Assembly: GCA_026874595.1 (NCBI GenBank) | Contig: CM049310.1 | Coordinates: 22,668,058 to 22,732,057 of the forward strand | Direction of reading: 5' to 3' | From: Sipunculus nudus | Lineage: Eukaryota > Annelida > Sipuncula > Golfingiida > Sipunculidae | DNA length: 64,000 nucleotides | Shown: one piece after another, positions 55,645 to 64,000 of the stretch | Layout: the number at the start of each line of letters is the position of its first letter | Numbering within the stretch: position 1 is the stretch's first letter | Translations under genes and position numbers: made by a program | Notes under the pieces: generated by a model | Told to the model about the DNA's origin: nothing | The model's database searches: none | The model's input: only the letters and a program-made list of their open reading frames with translations

Positions 55645-58133
55645 ACAATAAGGCCTTCAGATCTAATGCAAACCTGTGCAATAGGATATACATCAGGTAT
55701 AATGCTTCCTTGCTGGACCATTACTTTTCAAGTACCTGTGTGACATGTATATGTGTGTACAAGGCAAGAACTAAACATTTTGAACCCGAGTATAAGCACC
55801 AATTACACAAATGTCACTCCTGAAATACTGGCATGGATGTACACAACACAAAATGATTGTAGGTGGTGCCACAATCTTGTGTACGAGAAAGCCACCAAAG
55901 ATGTATGGACATGCAAAATTCCAGGCAGATACTTCAAATCATTTTGGGTATGTGCACAGATGCATAAAACCCAAAAACAAATGTAGGTGGTGCCACAAGT
56001 CTTGTATACAACAAAACTATCTGAGATGAACCCTACCTTAGGATAATACTTGTGAAAAATTAAAAGATTCCGCTTGACAGTTTCATCATAAAATATTTTT
56101 AAACTGAAAGATACTAGAATATTAAGGTTTTTATCTGTAAAACACAGGTTGATGTAGGTGCAATTTCATATATGAGTCATGTGACCAACATTTGCACAAA
56201 ACTTGGTAATGGTAGCTGCTGTTGTTTTTGAGATTTCTATGTCAGTATGCTTACTTGGCCAAATGACAAAGTTCAAATTCCTTAAACTTGGCCAAAATTC
56301 ATCAAAACCAAAACATTTGAACATATTTGAGAGATTACCTCTTGGATTATTTCTGCGAAAAAAAGGAACAATTTTGCTGAATGATTTCAGAGAAGATTTT
56401 CAAAGGTTTCTCAGCCTTCCCCCAGTAAAATGCAAGTTAATGCAGGTGGTGCCACAAAAAGCTCAATCCCATAACATTTGATATGTGACAGTTTTTAGCA
56501 AAAAATTTGGGGATGCCAGCTTCTGATATTCCTGAGAAATTATGGGTTAATGTACTGACAAGCTATGACCCTCGTTCAGAAAAGGTTGATGCAGTTGGTG
56601 CCACCAATACCTCAATTTCACATATGAATCATGTGACCAACGTTTGCATAAAATTTGATAAGGTTAGCTAAAGCCATTTCTAATATTGTAATTTAAGTAT
56701 ACTTTTTGGCCAAATGACTATTTTCAGCTTCCTGTAACTCTGCCAAAAATTCACCGAACTGGAACCATTCAAACAAACTTGAGAAAGATCGTTTCTGCAA
56801 TTATTTCTGTGAAATATTGGACAATTTAGTTAGACAGTTTTGGAGAAGATTTTTTAAAAGTTTTTTTTTCCACCTATTAAAATCTAAGTTAATGCAGATA
56901 CCAAAAAATTAAGCTTAATCTGATAAAGTTTGAAAGGTGACTGATTCTTACATGCAATTAGGAGCTGCTAGCTCTGACGGTTTCTGAGATAGCATGGGTT
57001 AACCATATCACAACTGTGGACGGTGGACGGACGATGCTGTGCCATTGCATAAGCTCACAGGTTCGCTAATGAGAGACAATTACAGTAGGATAACATTTGT
57101 GAACAATTTAACCATCACAGTTTCATCATAAAACATTTCTTATGAAGTGGCTGAAAGAGGCTAAAATTCAAGTTTTTTCGCCAGTAAAAAATAGATTGAT
57201 GTAGGGTGGGCCACATGAACCTCAATTTAAAAAATAAGTCATGTGACCAACCTTTGGACAAAACTAGGCGATTCTAGCTCCTGCCCTTTCTGAGATTGTA
57301 AAGTTAGTATTCTTACTTAGCCAAATGACTAAGTTCAAATTCCTGTAACTGGCCAAAATTCATTGAACCTAAACCATTTGAACAAAATTGAGAGAGCTCA
57401 TTTCCAAACATTTTTGTGAAATATTGAACAATTTGGCTGAATGATTTCAGAGAAAAAGATTTTCAAAGGTTTTATAGCTTTTTCCTGTAAAATGTTAGAT
57501 GATTAAGGTGGCACCACAAAAGGCTAAATTCCATAACATTTGCATGTGACTGAGTTTTGCATAAAATTTGGGGATGCTTGCTCCTGGTGTTCCTGAGAAA
57601 TTATGGGTTAATGTACTGATGACCAATGACCCCAGTACAAAAAAATGTTGAAGCAGGTGGCGCCACAAATACCTCAATTTCAAATATAACTCATGTGACC
57701 AACATTTGCATAAAATTTGGTGATAATAGCTCAAGCCATTGACATCGTAATTTTAGTATGATTTTTTGGTAAATGACTAAGTTCAGCTTCTGGTAACTCT
57801 GCCAAAAATCACCGAACTGAAACCATTCAAACAAACTTGAGAAAGATTGGTTTCCAAATTATTGGAATTATTGATATATTGAACAATTTGATTGGATGGT
57901 TTCAGAAAAGAAAATTTTTAAAGATTTTTTAGATTTTCCCTGTAACATCTAAGTCAATGCAGATAGCCACAAAATAAGATCAATCCGACAGAGTTTGACA
58001 TGTGACTGAATCTTCCATAAAATTTGGCACTGCTAGCTCCGACTGGTTTTGAGATAGCATGGGTTAACGTTCGTACAGACAACGGCAGATGGACGATGAT
58101 GCCCATCGCATAAGCTCATAGGTTCACTAAAAA
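55645..58133 (+). mobile_element. Pearl-B element with two right ends
   Basis: The left end ACAATAAGGCCTTCAG is at 55645. Right ends with AAGCTCACAGGTTCGCTAA occur at 57069 and, after a further body copy, AAGCTCATAGGTTCACTAA at 58133. Cores carry GGTGG(C/T)(G/A)CCAC palindromes (for example about 57659). This is either a partial tandem duplication or two truncated copies. Confidence 0.65.
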
Positions 58134-58851
58134 GGGAATTTTACATTTGTTTTCTTGAACATGTCCCTGCTAGGACACTTGAAGTTACAATGAAATTGCA
58201 TTTAAGGTGGTGAAGCACGTAAAGGAGTGCAAAATACAAAGCTGGTAAATTTCTCTTGATGTATGTAGTTTTAGAATGGAACCTCCATGAGGGGCAAAAT
58301 GACATGCCCACTGCCATATATTCAAAAATAACATAACAATTACCATATCAACAATAAATAACATTAATTTTATTGATTTGTAAATAAGCTTGTATCATTA
58401 CAAGTCATGAAAATGTCTAACATCCCACAGTATGGCATCAGAGAAGACATAACATAATAAGCAGTTTAAAGGGTGCACTGAAGTATGTGGTCACAAAACA
58501 TTGTAGAATGGCTGTTCCATAAGAAACAATACCTGTTCATTAGATAACAATCTCAACAAAGTTTTAAATACTTCAATGAGACTGCATCTGAACTTCAAAT
58601 AGCGGTCCTGGTACTGACCCATCAGGTGACTTCACCTTTTACATCATGATGTTTTTCCATGTTGTTAGAGTTTCTGTACACACATTTCCAACGGCTCTGC
58701 TTTGAAAAATTAATGAAAATAACATTTATACCTGTATAAATCTCCTCCTCCTGTTACTCTGACAGGTTATGTGAATGAAATTAACCCAAACTAATGACCC
58801 TTCTTCAGCTGCCCTTTGTATCCAGGAAGTCATCTTTCTCATGTTTCGTGT

Positions 58852-59109
58852 TCACATTGATGACAAATGTCTCAGGTAAAAACCCAGGTGTCTGATACTG
58901 CTTCTGTGGTGTTTTATTGCAGTTAAGACAATCTTGACAATTTTCTGACCCATCCTTTCGGTAGGTAATGGAACTGACCTATCCACCAGAGCCCAAATGC
59001 TTTGCCCTTTCAACCTAATTATTACAATGAGACCCCAAAACGCTCCTACACAGAAGGTCTTCCATGCCCATGGTAGCGAGAGCTTCTTACAATATAATAA
59101 TGACGTCAC
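58852..59109 (-). CDS. Possible small unspliced gene (85 codons), unrecognised
   Basis: A frame from ATG at 59109 to a stop at 58852 encodes a small protein with one hydrophobic stretch (FCVGAFWGLIVIIRL) and a basic C-terminal half. A CRE, TGACGTCA, overlaps the ATG at about 59100-59107, and a minus-strand AATAAA lies at 58374-58369. A second frame over the same DNA, from about 58974 to 58808, is also open and has a more natural-looking composition with two close Cys pairs and KHEKDDFLDTKGS at its end. Its upstream in-frame stops would need an intron or a frameshift. The segment lies outside recognised repeats. It could be a small gene, a pseudogene or chance. Confidence 0.25.
   Translation of the reverse strand: MTSLLYCKKLSLPWAWKTFCVGAFWGLIVIIRLKGQSIWALVDRSVPLPTERMGQKIVKIVLTAIKHHRSSIRHLGFYLRHLSSM
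59099..59107. promoter_or_regulatory. CRE-type site TGACGTCA
   Basis: A perfect CREB/ATF palindrome in a less AT-rich segment between two tail regions; a related TGACGTAA lies about 40 bases away. It supports a promoter here, weakly. Confidence 0.4.
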
Positions 59110-59801
59110 AAAGATCGATGATGCATGACTTCGTATTGACTGACGTAATCAACTAGTATCGCTATCCTCAAATCGCAGTCATTGTGAACTGTTTTGCAAT
59201 ATTTTGGATCATTTGTCTCATACAATTTCATGCCAGGTAAGACATTATTATTTACTCGGTATGCAGAGGAATGGCTCCTGCAGCCTATAGCCTAGAATTT
59301 TGTGAACCGTCTCCTTTGTATAAAAAAAATATTCCGGAAAACATGCCGACCTGGGTACTGCCTACTGGTACTGACTACACGTGTTCTGTTTGATAGAGCT
59401 CTGTCAAATTATGCAAAATTTTGTTTTTGTCCAATGATTGACGCTTCACAATGTTTAAGGTCACCTGATTGGTTGCTCGTTACTCCAATGCTTATGATTA
59501 GTCATTGAATGAATATGTGATTAAGGTCATATAGAGTTCATGGATAGGTCAATTACAGCATCTTCTCTGAGCTGTTGGTTGTTTCTATAAACCTATTTGC
59601 TTCTCAACCTATTTGCTCTAACTTTGTTATTAATGCCCAGTTCCCAAAGTACTCTCTGATATTAGAGACCTCCAACTTGATTTTGCCTCAGTCTCTCTGG
59701 TTGGTGTCATGTTTATCTCCCACAAAAACACTTTGGCATTATTTGCATCTCTTACATCAACATCTTGCTGCTGAGTTGTTCACGTGACTGATAATGTCCA
59801 A

Positions 59802-59940
59802 TCAAAAAACTGTGAGTTTCCGCTGATTTTTCCTGCTCTGTTGGTGCTTCTGCATGGAGAGTTCTGAGCTCTGAAGCTGAGTTTTGTATTGCTCTAAAGA
59901 TGCCATCTGTTGTTCTAATTTTTTCTTCATTGAATTGTTC
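59802..59940 (-). CDS. Coiled-coil gene, last exon
   Basis: Acceptor TCCACAG|GAACAA, then 46 codons to TGA. It continues the helix and ends with a basic tail (KHQQSRKNQRKL). Confidence 0.65.
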
Positions 59941-61797
59941 CTGTGGAAGAAAAAAAAATTCATCAGCAAAGACTTTTAAACATCATTCAATCCTTTAAAA
60001 TGTTTGTATGTTTTATAGCTCTAAAAGCAGAGTGCAAACAGGGCAGCATCATTAACTAACTAATCATGAAATTTTGACATGCCCTGTTAATGTTATGTCT
60101 CTGTGTACTGATGAATTATCTTAATTATAAAAATTTATTTATGGTACACCCTATAATCCACATGATGAATCCAGTCTTGCAAATATATGAAAATGAATTC
60201 AAAGACTTAAGCTGATTGTTTCTTAAAAAATATAGTATGACCAAAAACATCCTTTTAGTATGACCAAAACATATCCTAGAAAAACAGAGTTCTGACAGTG
60301 AGACAAATGTCATCTTATATATAAAATTTACATCTCTACAGATGATATTTGTTATTATCATAGCATACTTACCCTTGATTTCTCTGTAAGGACTGTTTGA
60401 GTCTGCCCATCTCTTTGTTTACTCCCTGAAGTTCTTCATGTGTTTTCAGCAACTTAAAAGTAACCATGTATTCCAATGATAACATATCTTTAATATACAT
60501 GACATGAAAGAGTTTATAAACACTAGGTATTTCATCTATTAGTGGTGTGCTGAATAATTGATTAAATCAATGGTTTTGTCATTCTCTTTCAAAATTGATT
60601 AAACAGATTGCATTTCTGCATAATCAATTAAAACAGATTATGTATGCACCTGCAAAGAATCTAATCTTGTAAGAGATATCCAAACACAAAGTAACAAACA
60701 GCATAAAAACGGAACCTTGTGCAGCCAACAATCGTCTGATGGCAAGTCAACCTTGGATGCAGGTGGACTGACAGTTTCATTCTGAATACTGATGTACATG
60801 TCAGACTATTTACTGGGGTCAATATTTCTGGTACTAGTATACAGCAGTTTCCAAGATAATATAGAAAGTACATCAAATAATTGTTTAACAATCAATCATC
60901 ACTAATTTTTATTTTTCAATTATTGATTATGATTTTAAAACCAATTCCTACCACTAATGTATATATTTTAACAGTAGTACATTTTCATTTAAGGGCTTTT
61001 TAACATTTAGCATAAATGCATTGTATAACTATAAACATGGAAGTGAATACTAATGTGCTACACAGATGTACTGCACATATGTGAATTGAGCTTCTCTCAT
61101 ATACAATAGATAAGGTTGCAAAACCTTTGTGAAATCACAAATAAGAAGGCATGTCAGGTTTGTTCCCCGAACAGAAAGACATCAACATATAAAATTTCAT
61201 CTTTTTTTGCCTCAATATCCATACATCAAAATCCTGTATCAACTGAGCACTGCTAAAATGACAAATTTTAGGTAACTTGGTTCTGTTAAGATTCCTGATC
61301 TCCATGGAACACCAGCAGGTCAACTAACCCTATCTCATAGAAGGAAAAACCTTCCTGTATGTCTGATAGAAACACCAAATAATTGATACAACATCTACAA
61401 CACAAAAGAGAACTATAATTCTGAAACGATTCCATGGTCAATCAAAACTACAGGTGAGAAGGGCAGGAAAAGGGTGGCCTAATGGTTATAGCATACTTCA
61501 TGGCAAGGGCCTGGCCATACCTTTACAGTCCTATTTTATCCCTTTTTTTACATTATACTTTATTCTTGAACACATTTGCCATGCAGAAGCTTGGGACCAG
61601 CTTGGCCATGATATATCAGCATGTTTGGCAGTGGTCTAGTATTGAATATTCATGTTACATGACATTGATACCACAATGACCTCTCACCTGAATATTGATG
61701 GATCTGTCAGTCTTCTTCTTAAGGTCTCCCTCTGATATGTGGGTCACTGAATGTGTCTTGTGATGTGATGGTTTCTTGACAAGGCTGTGGAGATCTC
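59802..61797 (-). CDS. Coiled-coil protein gene, last three exons (5' part outside the window)
   Basis: Exons 61797-61688, 60452-60373 and 59940-59802 on the minus strand have AG/GT borders and consistent phase and end in TGA at 59804-59802. They encode about 110 residues: a His/Lys/Ser-rich part (VKKPSHHKTHSVTHISEGD), then heptad-like helix LLKTHEELQGVNKEMGRLK, then NSMKKKLEQQMASLEQYKT with Leu, Met and Ala at a/d positions, ending in a basic tail. I do not recognise the protein. A coiled-coil C-terminus usually mediates dimerisation or scaffold binding. The gene converges on the TTC16-like gene. No further exon is identifiable between 61798 and 64000, so its preceding exon is probably beyond the edge. 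Confidence 0.65.
60373..60452 (-). CDS. Coiled-coil gene, second-last exon
   Basis: Acceptor TTTTAAG|TTGCTG, donor AAGG|GTAAGT, 80 bases encoding a regular heptad pattern. AAG is a weaker acceptor than CAG/TAG, but the phase on both sides is right. Confidence 0.62.
60453..61687 (-). other. Intron of the coiled-coil gene
   Basis: AT-rich intron. A weak tRNA-like A-box (GTGGCCTAATGGTTATAGC) near 61473-61491 may mark an old SINE; no B-box is seen. Confidence 0.5.
61688..61797 (-). CDS. Coiled-coil gene, third-last exon
   Basis: Acceptor TTGTCAG|GAGATC, donor ATTCAG|GTGAGA, 110 bases. The first two bases complete a codon begun in an unseen exon. Confidence 0.65.
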
Positions 61798-62199
61798 CTG
61801 ACAATGGAGGTAAAATATGATCTTGTAAAGGTTCAGTGCAATAAAACAATGTTTATTAGTAGATTTTATATGTTGCATATAAATGCCATATAATGTTGTT
61901 ACTATTAACCCTTTTGAAGCTCACCAAAACTTAAGGTAAATATAAACATAATTTAGCTTTTCTTGTTACAGGGGTATTAAATAACTGACTTCATAGTAAT
62001 AACTAGAAATTTCTGGCTCTGGAGATGCCATAGTATCCCCAGACAAATAAAGCATTCCCCCTTCTAAAATAGGCACCTTTCTTCTGAAGTATATATTGAC
62101 ACCTGACATGGCCAAGGTTACAAATGTCCACTGACATCTTGGTGAAGAGTGTTATGTCAAAATTGAAGGAAACAGATGGAATACTTTAAAATTATGGGC

Positions 62200-62720
62200 T
62201 TGACCAAAATCCTTTTTCCACAGATTTGAGGCATTGACCTTTGACCTTGTGACCCCACAACTGATAAGAATCTTTGCGCCTTGGCAGGTGAACCATATTT
62301 GCAAGAGAGAAGGCCTTGGATGAAAGGTTTTGCTTAAAATGCATCCACAATCTTTTAAAGATGTGGGTCCTGTGACCTTAACCTTTGACCTCATGCCCAA
62401 ATATCAATAGGGTTCTTTATGGGCCATATGAAAGTCAAGTTCAAAACCCATATTTCAATCCAAGCTTGAGTTATCACGACAAAATGACTTTTTGGACAGA
62501 TGGCTCCTGTGACCTTCACCTTTGATCCTGTAACCCCACAACTGATATGGATCATCCACTACTGGCAGGTGAGCTATATGTTCAAGATGGGAGACCTGGG
62601 TTGAAAAATTTGGCTTAAATTGCATCCATAATATTTTTAAAGATGTGCATTCTGTGACCTTGACCTTTGACCTCATAACCCTATAGGGTTCTTACTTTAG
62701 TTGTGGGCCATACATAAGTC
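62200..62720 (+). repeat. TGACCT-rich core repeats (family as at 24.9 and 48.8 kb)
   Basis: Units of about 140-145 bp are marked by TGACCTTGACCTTTGACCT or variants near 62232, 62370, 62512 and 62655. The perfect DR1 in reverse, TGACCTTTGACCT, lies at 62661-62673. Confidence 0.75.
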
Positions 62721-63097
62721 AAGTTTGAAATCTATATGGCTATCAAAACTGGAGATATCATAAAAGGTGTGTGATTTTCACCAAATATGGAAATATTCAA
62801 GGTCAAGAACACTCTCATGATAAATGTCATGACCCAATTTATAACCTGACCTCATCCAATATCCCATCTCTCTACATGTTCATAATATGAAAGAAATCTA
62901 TCCATTAGGACTGTCAAGTGGCAATGATGGAGGTATTTAAAGGCACGAAAACAAGAAAAGGATAATATGTGGCGCAACCATTTTTGGCACATCACAAGGC
63001 TATCAAAGATCCACCTTGATTTTTGGAACCAATCCATGCAAGCTGTCTTGAGATATTTAAGTATTTGTGTGATTTTCAGAAAAAAATGGACCTATTC

Positions 63098-63540
63098 AAG
63101 GTCATGGTCCGGCTTCTGTGGCTCAGGGGTAGAGTGCAGGAATCAAAGCCGGGAGATCATGGGTTCGAATCTCAGCAAAGGCGGTGAGGTTTTTCACAGT
63201 CGGCCCCCACCCAGGGTGAGCGCTCTGCAGGCTTAATGGGGAGGCTGTGCCCTACAGCCGTGTATTACTCACCAGTGCGTCTTTGGGGGGTTCCTGGGTG
63301 TTATGACCCAATAATGGGGATGATTACACATCCAGGACCCGCAGATGTGGTAGACACTGGGTGACACTAGGATATAAAAATGATAGGAAGCGAGTGCTAC
63401 CGCCCTGTCAAGTAGTCCCAAACCGAAATGGAAACTCTGCAGATGTACATACTTAGTTAAGACTTAGTTAAGTCAGCATTAAAAAATGGAAGCGGTTACC
63501 TCCACCAAAAAAAATTATTAAAAAAAAAAAGGTCATGGTC
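63098..63540 (+). mobile_element. tRNA-derived SINE with 12-bp target duplication
   Basis: The body spans 63110-63528. AAGGTCATGGTC flanks both ends (63098-63109 and 63529-63540). The head carries an A-box TGGCTCAGGGGT (63119-63130) and a B-box GGTTCGAATCT (63162-63172), 43 bases apart, as in RNA polymerase III promoters of tRNA-derived SINEs. A unique body with a duplicated ACTTAGTTAAG follows, then an A-rich tail. The perfect target duplication indicates a fairly recent LINE-mediated insertion, here into a Pearl-type core. Confidence 0.88.
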
Positions 63541-64000
63541 ACTCAGTGAATGTCACAAAAAGATATCAAATACAACATTTAGTTTTGATATGGAATTGCT
63601 TTCTCTGGCCAAAGACATCAAACAAGGTTGTACTATCTATTACAATCTACATTAAATTTGTCTGAACTGGATATTAGAATATCTCATCTCTCCTCGACAA
63701 CCAAAGGATCCATCTGTTGACTCTTCTGAAAAGGTCATAATATTCAAGTTTTGATATATTTTATAGTGTAACACTGCACACACTCATAATCAGGGATATT
63801 GACTATATTTAAGACTATATTTTGTCAATATTCCTATTGATAAATACAAACGATGATTACTGAATAAAGGTAATAAAACATGTTAGTAGATCTCAATTAG
63901 AGGATGCAAGATTTTGCCATTTTATATCTCGATCAAAATAATTTTTATATAAGGCCAAAAAAAATAAAAGGTATGGTTTTCAGGCACTGCCTGCATCAAT
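63541..64000. other. Intronic or flanking AT-rich DNA
   Basis: After the SINE, the interrupted core (ACTCAGTGAATGTCACAAAA) continues for a short way; the rest shows nothing recognisable. Confidence 0.5.

Noticed and set aside
61465-61640. Another tRNA-derived SINE (GTGGCCTAATGGTTATAGC)
   Set aside because: Only an A-box-like word is seen; no B-box, tail or target duplication could be found.
63110-63180. A functional tRNA gene
   Set aside because: A and B boxes are present, but the sequence does not close into a tRNA acceptor stem and continues into a SINE body and A-tail flanked by a target duplication.

Overview
This is AT-rich, intron-dense, repeat-laden animal nuclear DNA, most probably from a bivalve mollusc. 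The evidence is small exons with canonical GT-AG junctions, long introns, and many copies of 'pearl'-type (Helentron-like) dispersed elements. Those elements consist of a left end, tandem core repeats, a GGAC-type microsatellite and a right end with a hairpin, an architecture best known from oysters, mussels and clams. The species cannot be named from the window alone. Almost all long ORFs away from the exons below are chance frames inside repeats.

Three protein genes are supported by phase-consistent splicing. (1) A minus-strand gene runs from a first coding exon at 40180-39959 through six more exons (31.5, 30.7, 28.5, 27.9, 1.45 and 0.91 kb) and off the left edge. It encodes a long, mostly disordered, Ser/Arg/Lys-rich protein that I do not recognise. 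One intron (1451-27790) is about 26 kb and is packed with repeats. (2) A divergent plus-strand gene of 11 coding exons (41715-54285, 751 codons) encodes a tetratricopeptide-repeat protein best matched to TTC16. (3) A minus-strand gene whose last three exons (61797-59802) encode a coiled-coil C-terminus; its 5' part lies beyond the right edge. Genes 1 and 2 are head to head across 40.18-41.71 kb, where an NRF1 palindrome, a CCAAT box and an X-box-like site sit. Genes 2 and 3 are tail to tail across 54.3-59.8 kb.

The rest is mainly mobile DNA. Descriptive names used here are: Pearl-A (hairpin TAGCTCAG...CTGAGCTA plus CTAAAAA tail), Pearl-B (left end AAGGCCTACAGGCC, right end CACAGGTTCGCTAAAAA), Pearl-C (277-bp dimeric cores), Pearl-D (ends ATGCCCCCGCC/GGCGGGGGCAT, 180-bp cores), a TA-target transposon with CTGTAGATTCAG termini (two copies), a 657-bp MITE with 168-bp terminal inverted repeats and a 7-bp target duplication, two tRNA-derived SINEs, and dispersed repeats carrying TGACCT half-sites. 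Several nestings can be read to the base because an uninterrupted copy is present elsewhere in the window. A 12-bp palindrome, GGTGGCGCCACC, recurs in the cores of several otherwise different families. Its decayed forms are mostly CpG transitions, the expected footprint of cytosine methylation.
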